Positions 36,045-43,987 of a DNA stretch of 64,000 nucleotides are shown here, piece by piece (position 1 is the stretch's first letter; each line of letters begins with the position of its first letter). The notes beneath the pieces were generated by a model that worked only from the letters and a program-made list of their open reading frames with translations, made no database searches and was not told where the DNA came from. A program made the position numbers and the translations under genes. The DNA lies in the NCBI GenBank assembly GCA_021613335.1, contig JAJTWR010000431.1:1488001-1552000 (forward strand), in the 5' to 3' direction. This stretch comes from Whitmania pigra. Lineage: Eukaryota > Annelida > Clitellata > Hirudinida > Haemopidae.

Positions 36045-36881
36045 ATGAGCTCCATTGGCAAAGTAGCCTTCATCGGCGCAGGGGAACTCGCCACGGCGTT
36101 GATGGAGGGCCTCATCGCCGCTGAAGTCGAGGCCAAAGAGCTTTGGTGCTGCGACCGTAAGGGGCAGCATGGGCCAATTCTCGCCGGGCGTCTGGGCGTG
36201 CGCTACGAGCCCGACCGCGCAAAGCTCCTCGACGAAGCGCGCTACGTCCTCCTTGCGGTCAAGCCCGGTGCGGTCCCCGAGGCGCTCGACGGTATCGCGC
36301 CGTATATCGGGCGCGAGGCACTCATCATTTCGCTCGCGGCGGGTGTGCCGACCACTGCGGTTGCTGAGCGCCTCCCGCCGTACGCGCACGTGGTGCGAGT
36401 GATGCCGAGCCTCGCGGCGAAAGTGCGCGCTTCCGCGTCGGTGCTCGCGGTGGGGGCGCACCTCGAAGACGCCGAGCTTGCGCGCATCGAAGAGCTCTTT
36501 GCACTCGTGGGCACGGTGACCCGCGTCGAGGAATCGCAGTTCGACGGCGCGATGGCGATCGCCGCTTGCGGACCGGCGTTCCTCTACCTCGTGGCCGAAG
36601 CACTCGCCGATGGTGGTGTGCGGGTTGGGCTTCCGCGGGCCATCGCCGCGCGCCTCGCTGCGCAAGCGATGAGCGGCGCCGGGCGCATGCTGCTCGATTC
36701 CTCTGAGCATCCGGCGCGTCTGCGGGAACAGGTAGCGACGCCGGGCGGAGCGACGATCGCGGGCCTCACCGCGCTCGAGGCGCACGGCACCCGCAATGCC
36801 TTCATCGAGGCAGTTTTCGAGGCCGTCGAAAGGGCCCAGCACTTGGCTACGCGAGGGGCGATTCCGTGGCGGACAAAATAG
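36045..36881 (+). CDS. proC: Pyrroline-5-carboxylate reductase
   Basis: 278 residues, 17 bases after proA. The N-terminal NAD(P) site is F-I-GAGELATALM-GL. Then LA-VKPG, ISLAAGVPT, RVMPSLAA-V and the C-terminal dimer signature (E-x-x-x-D-G-A-A-C-GPAF-Y...LADGGV-GLPR-A-x-LAAQ, and R-E-x-VATPGG-TIAGL-LE) are all present. Last enzyme of the proline pathway; with proB and proA the route from glutamate is complete. Confidence 0.95.
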   Translation: MSSIGKVAFIGAGELATALMEGLIAAEVEAKELWCCDRKGQHGPILAGRLGVRYEPDRAKLLDEARYVLLAVKPGAVPEALDGIAPYIGREALIISLAAGVPTTAVAERLPPYAHVVRVMPSLAAKVRASASVLAVGAHLEDAELARIEELFALVGTVTRVEESQFDGAMAIAACGPAFLYLVAEALADGGVRVGLPRAIAARLAAQAMSGAGRMLLDSSEHPARLREQVATPGGATIAGLTALEAHGTRNAFIEAVFEAVERAQHLATRGAIPWRTK

Positions 36882-37060
36882 ACAATGTTAGTCCATTATG
36901 AGTGCGATTCCGCGAGCAAGTAGTGGAATGCATACAAGCGTTTAGCGGGATAAATACATAAAAACTTTGTATGAAATAGTCTGGACGATGAAGATTTCCT
37001 TGTGTAATACGTGGCGTGATTTCGTCGATGAAAAATGATTCGATGGGGTGAGGGATCTCG

Positions 37061-37717
37061 ATGACAAGAAGAACATACATCTTGACGCTAGTAGGATCTC
37101 TCAGCGGCTTCGCGTTCGGGTGCACGCGCCCGGATCAATCCGCTGCGACTTTGCCCGGGCGAGAGCTCTACGCAGGATGCGTGACGTGCCACGGCGAACA
37201 AGGTGAAGGCAAGCAAGAACTCGCCGCGCCGCCGATCGGTGGCCTTGAGCAGTGGGCAGTTGAAGCACAACTTACGAAATTCCGCGCCGGCATTCGCGGT
37301 GCGCATCCGGACGACATCGAAGGACTTCGGATGCGCTCGATGTCGCGCCAGCTGAAGACCCCGGCGGAGATCAAGGCGGTCTCCGAGTACGTGGCTTCGT
37401 TGAAGCCGGGCATGCCGAAGCGCACGCTCAAGACCGGCGATGCACAAGCCGGACAGGCGCTCTATAACGTCTGCCTCGCCTGCCACGGCGCCGACGGCAA
37501 GGGGAACAAAGACCTGAACGCTCCCGGCCTCCTCAGCCAAGCCGATTGGTACATGGTATCGCAGTTGAAGAAGTTCAAGAGCGGAATCCGCGGCCTCAAG
37601 CCCGAAGACGTCACCGGTCAGCAGATGCGACCGATGGCGCTCACGCTCGTCGACGATGCTGCAATCGCCAACGTCGTCGCCTACATTGAGACTTTGAAGA
37701 ATCCGAAGCAGCAGTGA
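37061..37717 (+). CDS. Diheme cytochrome c lipoprotein of the oxidase operon
   Basis: 218 residues. The signal ends in a lipobox F-A-F-G-Cys21, so the protein is membrane anchored by lipid. Two class I-type cytochrome domains follow, with heme motifs CVTCH (40-44) and CLACH (138-142); each has a downstream Met (MRSM, MRPM) as likely sixth ligand. The two halves are clearly duplicated (KFRAGIRG and KFKSGIRG). As first gene of the cytochrome oxidase operon it probably delivers electrons to subunit II. A 180-base AT-rich region upstream should hold the operon promoter. Confidence 0.9.
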   Translation: MTRRTYILTLVGSLSGFAFGCTRPDQSAATLPGRELYAGCVTCHGEQGEGKQELAAPPIGGLEQWAVEAQLTKFRAGIRGAHPDDIEGLRMRSMSRQLKTPAEIKAVSEYVASLKPGMPKRTLKTGDAQAGQALYNVCLACHGADGKGNKDLNAPGLLSQADWYMVSQLKKFKSGIRGLKPEDVTGQQMRPMALTLVDDAAIANVVAYIETLKNPKQQ

Positions 37718-37733
37718 GCCAAGGAACGAACTC

Positions 37734-37850
37734 ATGAATGCACCTAGTGAACAAAGTGAACCTCTCGCCCTCGCGCGCGGAATCACCGTCTACACCCTCT
37801 TCGGAACTGTCGCTTTCGTAGGCGTTGTCATATTTTTCATCATGATCTGA
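37734..37850 (+). CDS. 38-residue single-pass membrane protein in the oxidase operon
   Basis: ATG 37734 to TGA 37850, preceded by AAGGAA. The first 15 residues are polar (N-APSEQSEPLALARG), followed by one hydrophobic helix ending I-F-F-I-M-I. It sits 17 bases after the cytochrome c gene and eight bases before coxB. Its size and position are those of small oxidase accessory peptides such as CcoQ or CtaJ-like subunits, but I see no sequence match to a named one. Codon use is like its neighbours. Confidence 0.65.
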   Translation: MNAPSEQSEPLALARGITVYTLFGTVAFVGVVIFFIMI

Positions 37851-37857
37851 GGCACAG

Positions 37858-38556
37858 ATGATTAGCCACTACCTCGATGCTGCGTCGTCTTTTGCCGGAA
37901 ACGTCGACAACCTGATCCTCCTCATCCTGCTGGTCGTGGGATTCTGGGGTCTGCTCGCGGAGATCGTCCTCTTCGGACTCATCATCCGATTCTCGGTGAG
38001 CGAAGGTAAAAAAGCTCAATACATCACCGGAGAGAAGAAGTCGGAAAAGCGCTGGGTGTCGTACCCGCACTACGCGACGCTCGTCTTCGACATTCTCCTC
38101 ATCGTCTCTGCGCTACGGGTGTGGAACGAAATAAAGATCAAGCTTCCGCAGGCCGACGAGACCGTGCAGGTCATCTCGCAGCAATGGGCGTGGACCTTCA
38201 TCCACCCGGGCCTCGACAACAAGCTCGGTACCGCCGACGACATTCGCACTGTCGACGAACTGCGGGTCGAAGTGGGCAAGACCTACCACTTCCAGCTCAC
38301 AAGCCGCGACGTGCTCCACAGCTTCTCGATCCCGGCGTTTCGCTTCAAGCAAGACGCTGTCCCCGGACGCATCATCACCGGTTGGTTCCAGCCGACCCGC
38401 ACCGGGCAATACGACATTCAATGTGCAGAGATCTGCGGGATAGGCCATGCGCTCATGCCAGCACGCATCATCATCGAAGATGCTGCTGCGCACGCTACTT
38501 GGCTAAAGGAACATAGCCCGCTCGCAGCCGCTACGAATCCAGGAGGGAACCAATGA
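37858..38556 (+). CDS. coxB: Cytochrome c oxidase subunit II
   Basis: 232 residues. Two transmembrane helices (about 18-43 and 72-90) precede the cupredoxin domain. All CuA ligands are visible: H154 in VLHSF, then C189, E191, C193, H197 and M200 in CAEICGIGHALM. The aromatic W-Q-W-type electron entry patch is Q-Q-WAWTF. A caa3-style fused cytochrome is absent; the separate diheme protein upstream may replace it. The stop overlaps the coxA start by four bases. Confidence 0.96.
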   Translation: MISHYLDAASSFAGNVDNLILLILLVVGFWGLLAEIVLFGLIIRFSVSEGKKAQYITGEKKSEKRWVSYPHYATLVFDILLIVSALRVWNEIKIKLPQADETVQVISQQWAWTFIHPGLDNKLGTADDIRTVDELRVEVGKTYHFQLTSRDVLHSFSIPAFRFKQDAVPGRIITGWFQPTRTGQYDIQCAEICGIGHALMPARIIIEDAAAHATWLKEHSPLAAATNPGGNQ

Positions 38557-40256
38557 GCCACGCCACGGTCGCAAATCCGACGCATGCCGGGGGCCATGCT
38601 GACCAGTCGTTCTTCAAAAAGTACCTCTGGTCGACAGACCACAAGATCATCGGCATGCAGTACCTCGTCACCGGCATGCTGATGGCGCTCATCGGCGGCT
38701 TCACGGTGTACGTGTTCCGCATGCAGCTCGCCTTCCCGGGTGCCGCTATTCCGGGCTGGGGTCGCGTTTCGCCGGGCGACTACAACGCGTTGGTGACGAC
38801 CCACGGAACCATCATGATTTTCTGGGTCGCGATGCCGGTGTTGCTCGCGGCCCTCGGGAACTTCCTCATCCCGCTGATGATCGGCGCCGATGACATGGCG
38901 TTCCCGCGGCTGAATCGGCTTTCCTTCCAAATCTTCTTCCTGAGCTCGGTCGTCATCATCCTCACCTTCTTCGTCCCGGGCGGCGCGTTCGGCGGCGCGT
39001 GGACTTCGTATCCTCCACTCTCGACCCATCCGGAATACAACCTGACCGCCTTTGGCGCACCGCTGTGGCTCATAGCCGTGGCGCTTGAGTTCGTGGCCTT
39101 CTTGCTCGGCGGCATCAACTTCGTCACCACCGCGATGAACTGTCGCGCTCCGGGGATGAAGTACACCGACATCCCCATCTTGGTGTGGATGATCGTCGTC
39201 GCCTCCATCATCTTCATGGCCTCGGTCGGTCCGCTCGTTGCAGGAGCGGTGATGTTGCTGTTCGACCAACTCGTCGGCACCGGCTTCTACGACCCGGCAC
39301 GCGGCGGTGACCCGGTCCTTTGGCAGCACCTCTTCTGGTTCTTCGGACACCCGGAAGTGTACGTGGTGTTGCTCCCGGCGATGGGCGTCGTCATCGAGAT
39401 CATCACGGTGTTCGCCCGCAAGAAGCTCTTCGCCTACAAGACCATTCTCTACACTGCTGCAGGCATCGGCGTGCTCGGCTTCTTCGTGTGGGCGCACCAC
39501 CAGTTCGTCGCCGGTATCGACCCGCGCATGGCGAACATCTTCAGCTTGACGACGCTGCTCATCTCCATCCCGGTCGCCGAGATGGTGTTCGCCTCCATCG
39601 CCACGCTCTACGGCGGCTCCATCCGCCTGCATGTGCCGATGCTCTGGGCGTTGGGCTTCCTCGCGGAGTTCATCATCGGTGGCGTCACCGGTATCTTCCT
39701 CGGCTCCTCCGGTTCCGACGTGTACTTCCACGACACCTACTTCGTGGTCGCGCACTTCCACTACACCTTCTTCCCCATCGGCTTCATCGCCAGCTTCGCG
39801 GCCATCACCTACTGGTTCCCGAAGATGTTCGGCCGCATGATGAACGAAACTTGGGGCAAGGTGCATTTCTGGGGCACGATCATCAGCTTCAACTTCATCT
39901 TCATCCCGCTCTTCATGTTGGGCGCGCGCGGCGATCACCGCCGCATCTACGACTACTCGTCGTTCCCCGACCTCATGAAGCCCGGTATGCAAGACATGCG
40001 CGTCGCTGCGACCTCCGCGCTGCTCGTGCTCTTGGCCTTCCAGGTCGTCTTCGTGGTGAACTTCATCTACAGCCTGAAGAACGGCCAGAAGGCCCCGGCG
40101 AACCCCTGGCAGGCGAACACCCTCGAATGGGCTGCTCCTTCGCCGCCTCCACACGGGAACTTCCCGGAGGGCTTGCCGACGGTCTACCGTGGCCCCTACG
40201 AGTATAGCCATCCCGATCGCAAAGAAGACTTCTGGCCTCAAAACCTCCCTGGGTGA
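38553..40256 (+). CDS. coxA: Cytochrome c oxidase subunit I
   Basis: 567 residues, about twelve transmembrane helices. Heme a ligand H in TTHGTIMIFW. CuB centre: the GHPEVYVVLLP motif (His with Glu and the His-Tyr cross-link Tyr) and the HH pair in WAHHQFVAG. Heme a3 and the second heme a ligand: VVAHFHYTFF. The Glu in GHPEVY marks an A1-type proton pathway. It is the catalytic core of an aa3/caa3-type oxidase. Confidence 0.97.
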   Translation: MSHATVANPTHAGGHADQSFFKKYLWSTDHKIIGMQYLVTGMLMALIGGFTVYVFRMQLAFPGAAIPGWGRVSPGDYNALVTTHGTIMIFWVAMPVLLAALGNFLIPLMIGADDMAFPRLNRLSFQIFFLSSVVIILTFFVPGGAFGGAWTSYPPLSTHPEYNLTAFGAPLWLIAVALEFVAFLLGGINFVTTAMNCRAPGMKYTDIPILVWMIVVASIIFMASVGPLVAGAVMLLFDQLVGTGFYDPARGGDPVLWQHLFWFFGHPEVYVVLLPAMGVVIEIITVFARKKLFAYKTILYTAAGIGVLGFFVWAHHQFVAGIDPRMANIFSLTTLLISIPVAEMVFASIATLYGGSIRLHVPMLWALGFLAEFIIGGVTGIFLGSSGSDVYFHDTYFVVAHFHYTFFPIGFIASFAAITYWFPKMFGRMMNETWGKVHFWGTIISFNFIFIPLFMLGARGDHRRIYDYSSFPDLMKPGMQDMRVAATSALLVLLAFQVVFVVNFIYSLKNGQKAPANPWQANTLEWAAPSPPPHGNFPEGLPTVYRGPYEYSHPDRKEDFWPQNLPG

Positions 40257-40261
40257 CCTCC

Positions 40262-40834
40262 ATGAACCGACCTCTAGCCGTCTCACGAACAACCGCAGGA
40301 ATGCCCACCGGCAAACTTGCGGTCTGGTGGCTCATCGCTTCGGAAATCGTCATTTTCTCAGGAGTGCTCGTCCCGTACATCATCAACCGGGTCTCGCATC
40401 CGGAGTGGGCCGATCAGGCTGCGTACACGAACACTTGGGCTGGAGCGTTCAACACGCTCGTACTCCTCACGAGCTCGCTCTTCGCGGTGCTCGCGCACTA
40501 CGCCTCGACTCAGGGCGATGGAAAAAAGGCCGCTCGCTTCCTACGCCTCACGGTGCTCGGCGGGCTCGTCTTTTTGATTGTGAAGGGCTTTGAGTGGACC
40601 CACGAGATTTCGCTCGGGTTCACGCTCCCGTCCGGTGGTTTCTGGTCGTTCTACTACCTCGCGGCCGGTATCCACGGTGCCCACGTGCTCGTCGGGATGA
40701 TCGTCATGCTCTTCGTGGCCTCCGACGCTGCGAAGAATCGCGATCTCCACCGCGTCGAGAACGTCGGGATTTACTGGCATTTCGTCGACCTCGTCTGGAT
40801 CTTCCTCTTCCCACTGCTGTACATTGCCAAGTAG
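40262..40834 (+). CDS. coxC: Cytochrome c oxidase subunit III
   Basis: About 190 residues, five transmembrane helices: the short, bacterial caa3-type form. Family segments: WW-x-LIASE-x-x-x-F-SG, NT-x-x-LLTSS, K-G-x-E-W, GFWSFYYLAAGIHGAHVL-VGM, and the terminal YWHFVDLVWIFLFPLLYI. ATG 40262 is chosen; a GTG at 40253 that overlaps the coxA stop is an alternative. A second, diverged III-like gene lies at 41252. Confidence 0.92.
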   Translation: MNRPLAVSRTTAGMPTGKLAVWWLIASEIVIFSGVLVPYIINRVSHPEWADQAAYTNTWAGAFNTLVLLTSSLFAVLAHYASTQGDGKKAARFLRLTVLGGLVFLIVKGFEWTHEISLGFTLPSGGFWSFYYLAAGIHGAHVLVGMIVMLFVASDAAKNRDLHRVENVGIYWHFVDLVWIFLFPLLYIAK

Positions 40835-40841
40835 GCCATCC

Positions 40842-41243
40842 ATGTCCGACACTAGCCACTCCGATAGTCACGGTCCCGCGCACTACGTCAAAATCTGGCG
40901 CATCTTGGTGGTGCTCTTGGTGGTCTCCGTCGCCGGGCCGCTGATCTTCAGCCACACCATGAGCGGTAACGTGAAGATTGCCTTGGTCCTCCTCTCGGCC
41001 TTCGGCGTCGCTATTGTGAAGGCGTACTTGGTGGCGAAGAACTTCATGCACCTGCCACTCGAACCGAAGTTCGTGGGGTACATGCTCGCGGCGATGATCG
41101 CGTTCATGCTCGTTCTCTGGGCCGGCATCGCGCCAGACCTGCAGAAGCACCAGGGACACCAGTGGGAGAACGTCGCGGCGAAGGAAGAAATCGCCCGCGG
41201 CCTTGAGGCCCACAAGAACGCGCTCCCGCCGGGGGCTCACTAG
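40842..41243 (+). CDS. Cytochrome c oxidase subunit IV
   Basis: About 133 residues with three transmembrane helices. After a His/Ser-rich N-terminus, Y-x-x-I-W-x-x-L-V-V-L-x-x-x-SV is followed by K-A-YLV-A-K-NFMHL, the typical signature of prokaryotic subunit IV (COX4_pro/CtaF-like). It starts seven bases after the subunit III gene. It probably stabilises CuB in subunit I. Confidence 0.85.
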   Translation: MSDTSHSDSHGPAHYVKIWRILVVLLVVSVAGPLIFSHTMSGNVKIALVLLSAFGVAIVKAYLVAKNFMHLPLEPKFVGYMLAAMIAFMLVLWAGIAPDLQKHQGHQWENVAAKEEIARGLEAHKNALPPGAH

Positions 41244-41251
41244 CAGGCTTC

Positions 41252-41818
41252 ATGGACGTCGCTTCTTTCCGCGCTCGACCGAAGGTCATCTCCAATGCGT
41301 TGTTGGCGATGATTATCTTCATCATCGCCGAGCTGATGTTCTTCGCGGGCTTGATGTCGGCGTTCACCATCACCGTCGCGAACCAACTCCCGGGCAACTG
41401 GCCGCCACCAGGGCAGCCGCGGCTCCCGGTGAACGAGACAGCGATAAACACCGGGTTTCTGATTTTGAGCGGCATCGTGCTGGTGATTTCCAACCGGCTG
41501 CGCACCGGTGCCCGCGCCAAAGCGTTGATAGTCGCTTGGGTTTTAGGGGCAGCGTTTGTCGTGCTGCAGGGCCGTGAGTGGGTCGCGCTCATCGCTCAAG
41601 GGCTCACGCTCACCTCGTCGTCGATGGGGTCGTTTTTCTACCTGATAGTCGGCACCCACGCCCTGCACGCGGTTTGCGCGCTCTTGGCGATGGCCTATGG
41701 CGTGTACGCCTACCAGCGCGGTCGCTTGAGCTCCGGCTATTACACGGGCATGCAGGCCTTTTGGTATTTCGTGGTATTGCTGTGGCCAGTTATCTATTTC
41801 CGAGTGTACTTCTCATGA
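41252..41818 (+). CDS. Second heme-copper oxidase subunit III-like protein
   Basis: 188 residues, five transmembrane helices. Subunit III traits: LLAMIIFIIAELMFFAGL, N-T-x-x-L-x-x-S, Q-G-x-EW, GSFFYLIVGTHALHAVCAL and FWYFVVLLWPVIYF, all parallel to the 40262 gene but clearly diverged. Two III-type genes flank subunit IV in this operon. It may be a paralogue with a distinct assembly role or a split of function. The stop overlaps the next ATG (ATGA). Confidence 0.85.
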   Translation: MDVASFRARPKVISNALLAMIIFIIAELMFFAGLMSAFTITVANQLPGNWPPPGQPRLPVNETAINTGFLILSGIVLVISNRLRTGARAKALIVAWVLGAAFVVLQGREWVALIAQGLTLTSSSMGSFFYLIVGTHALHAVCALLAMAYGVYAYQRGRLSSGYYTGMQAFWYFVVLLWPVIYFRVYFS

Positions 41819-42012
41819 AGCTGGCCCCCCGACTCGCGCTCTTTGGAATGCTCCTCGCCGGAGCGGCCTTCGCGTGTCCGGTGTGCGGACTCTCCGCGAA
41901 CGAGCAAGGCCAGAACGCCTACAAGTACATGAGCATCATCATGTCGTTCCTCCCGCTCGTCGCGATGGGAGCGGTCATCGGCTATTTCGTCTATCGCAAT
42001 CGCTCTCCGTGA
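41815..42012 (+). CDS. 65-residue membrane protein with a CPVCG motif
   Basis: ATG 41815 overlaps the upstream stop. A Sec-type N-terminus (K-L-A-P-R then a hydrophobic stretch to A-A-F-A) leads directly to C-P-V-C-G, so the CxxC pair lies at the mature, periplasmic N-terminus. A second hydrophobic helix (I-I-M-S-F-L-P-L-V-A...Y-F-V-Y) and a short basic tail follow. In an oxidase operon, next to a SCO-like gene, a role in copper or thiol handling is plausible but not shown. Confidence 0.72.
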   Translation: MKLAPRLALFGMLLAGAAFACPVCGLSANEQGQNAYKYMSIIMSFLPLVAMGAVIGYFVYRNRSP

Positions 42013-42018
42013 GCGGCG

Positions 42019-42630
42019 ATGTCGCCTCCGAGTCCCGCGCCAGCGCCCTGGTTTAAGAATCCCTTCATCATCGCCTTCATCATCGGGGCGATACTCCTCA
42101 CCGCTCTGCCGGTCTTCCAGCGGCGCTTCCTCGCGGCGCCGCCGCCGATAGCGACCTTGCCGCCCTGGGAGTTGACGCCGCTCTACGGGGGCACTCCAAT
42201 TTCGAGCCAGAACCTGCGGGGAAAAGTGCTGCTACTCTCCCTCGTGACGCTGCCGTGCGACACCCTCTGCCAGGAGCGCCAAGAGCTCTTCGGACGGGTG
42301 CTCGGCCACACCGAAGACTTGGCGGCGAACATCTCCCTCGTGACGGCCGTCATGCCCGGCCCGGGCGCGAAGCCTGCGGAGTCGAATTCGTCGCGCTGGA
42401 TGCAAGGCTACATTCCCGCGCCGTCGTCGCTCCTCACCGCCCTTCGCGCGGGCTGGGCGACCTTCGCGGGCACCGACGCAGGCTCGACCGACGAGGAGTT
42501 CGCGAAGCTCCCGGCGCTCGTCCTCATCGACTCCCATGGCGCCCTGCGGGGATTCTGGCGCGCCGAGGTAGCAGGCCGGGGCAACGCCATCAACGCGGCG
42601 CGGCTGCTCGCTCGCCACCCTGAAAAGTAG
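42019..42630 (+). CDS. SCO1/SenC-like membrane-anchored thioredoxin-fold protein
   Basis: 203 residues: one N-terminal membrane anchor (residues 15-33), then a thioredoxin-like domain. The pair C80-x-x-x-C84 (LPCDTLCQER) stands where SCO proteins have CxxxC, after V-LLLSLV. The end shows the usual L-V-LIDSHG-L-RGFWR strand. The third copper ligand of SCO proteins, a His shortly before that strand, appears absent (K-L-P-A-L-V-L-I-D). It may therefore act as a thiol reductase for CuA assembly rather than as a copper carrier. Confidence 0.75.
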   Translation: MSPPSPAPAPWFKNPFIIAFIIGAILLTALPVFQRRFLAAPPPIATLPPWELTPLYGGTPISSQNLRGKVLLLSLVTLPCDTLCQERQELFGRVLGHTEDLAANISLVTAVMPGPGAKPAESNSSRWMQGYIPAPSSLLTALRAGWATFAGTDAGSTDEEFAKLPALVLIDSHGALRGFWRAEVAGRGNAINAARLLARHPEK

Positions 42631-42668
42631 GTAGCTGGGCGGTCGCCCATTCGCTAGAGGCGAGGCGC

Positions 42669-43778
42669 ATGGCTCTCTCCCTTGGCATCGTCGGTCTCCC
42701 CAACGTCGGCAAATCCACGCTCTTCAACGCCTTGTCGAACGCTGGGGCGCTCGCGGCGAACTATCCGTTCGCGACGATTGAGCCGAACATCGGCGTCGTG
42801 CCGGTGCCCGACGAGCGCTTGGAGCGCATCGCCGCCCTGGTGAAGCCGCAGCGCATCGTCCCGACGAGCTTGGAGTTCGTCGACATCGCCGGGCTCGTCC
42901 GTGGCGCGTCGCTCGGCGAGGGCCTTGGCAACCAGTTCCTCGCCAACATTCGCGAAGTCGACGCGGTGCTCTACGTGCTGCGCTGCTTCGTCGACGACAA
43001 TGTGACCCACGTGGAAGGGTCGGTGGACCCGACCCGCGACCGCGACGTCGTCGACACTGAGCTCTGCTTGAAAGACTTGGAGACCGTTGAGAAGCGCCGC
43101 GACAAAGCGCAGCGCAGTTCCAAGGCCCCCGGCAAGGAGGGCGAGCTTGCGAAGCGCGAGTTGGAACTCCTCGAACGGCTGCGCGCGGCCCTCGACGCCG
43201 GGACGCCGGTGCGGCGCGTGTCCCGCACGCCGGAGGAGGAGCTGATTTTGAAGGAGCTCTCGCTGCTCACCGCGAAGCCGGTGCTCTACGTCGCCAACGT
43301 GGCCGAGGCGCAGCTCGCGACCGCTGGCGACGACCCGCGGGTGCAAGCGGTGCAGGCGATGGCCAAGCAAGACAACGCGGAGGCGGTAGTCATCGCCGCA
43401 GCCCTCGAAGCAGAAATCCAACAGCTCCCGGCGGAGGAGCGCCCGTCATTTCTGGAAGCGGCCGGCCTCAAGGAGCCCGGGCTCAACGGCGTCGTCCGCG
43501 CGGGCTACGCACTCCTGAAGCTGCGCACCTACTTTACGGTCGGCGAAGCTGAGTGTCGGGCGTGGACCTTCCGCGAAGGGTGGACTGCGCCACGCTGCGC
43601 CGGTGTCATCCACAGCGACTTTGAGCGCGGCTTCATCAAAGTCGAGGTATTGCGGTGGGAGGACCTGCTCGAATTCGGCAGCGAAGCGGCGGTCCGCGAG
43701 CGCGGCCGCCTGCGCCTCGAAGGAAAAGAGTACCTAGTGCGCGATGGCGACTGCCTCCATTTCCGCTTCGCCGTGTAG
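42669..43778 (+). CDS. ychF: OBG-type GTPase/ATPase YchF (Ola1 family)
   Basis: 369 residues. GIVGLPNVGKSTLFNAL (G1), YPFATIEPN-G-V-x-VPD-R (G2/G3), D-IAGLVRGAS-GEGLGN-FLANIREVDA, a coiled-coil insertion, and a C-terminal TGS domain (YFTVGEAE-RAW-x-REG-TAP-CAG-IHSDFE-GFI-KVEV) are present. The G4 motif is the YchF-type N-x-x-E (here V-ANVAE), which favours ATP. Universally conserved, ribosome-associated. It lies between the oxidase operon and the Pom locus. Confidence 0.97.
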   Translation: MALSLGIVGLPNVGKSTLFNALSNAGALAANYPFATIEPNIGVVPVPDERLERIAALVKPQRIVPTSLEFVDIAGLVRGASLGEGLGNQFLANIREVDAVLYVLRCFVDDNVTHVEGSVDPTRDRDVVDTELCLKDLETVEKRRDKAQRSSKAPGKEGELAKRELELLERLRAALDAGTPVRRVSRTPEEELILKELSLLTAKPVLYVANVAEAQLATAGDDPRVQAVQAMAKQDNAEAVVIAAALEAEIQQLPAEERPSFLEAAGLKEPGLNGVVRAGYALLKLRTYFTVGEAECRAWTFREGWTAPRCAGVIHSDFERGFIKVEVLRWEDLLEFGSEAAVRERGRLRLEGKEYLVRDGDCLHFRFAV

Positions 43779-43987
43779 GCGGATAATGAAAGTCAATGCA
43801 GTGTATTGTCACGCAGTTGTGAGCAGATTATTTGACAACTGAACTGCACGCCTGAATGATTGAAAAAAAGCAAATCCAGCAAAAGCGAAGCTTTACAACA
43901 GTTAGCCACTACCTTACTTTTCATCCTGGATAAATTTCGAGAGAGTTACGAGGTATTCCCTCAAATGCGTGGAGGATAGAACGCGGA

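Noticed and set aside
38418..40292. 624-codon minus-strand frame opposite coxA
   Set aside because: Antisense of a certain gene; His/Glu/Arg-rich composition mirrors the codons of coxA.
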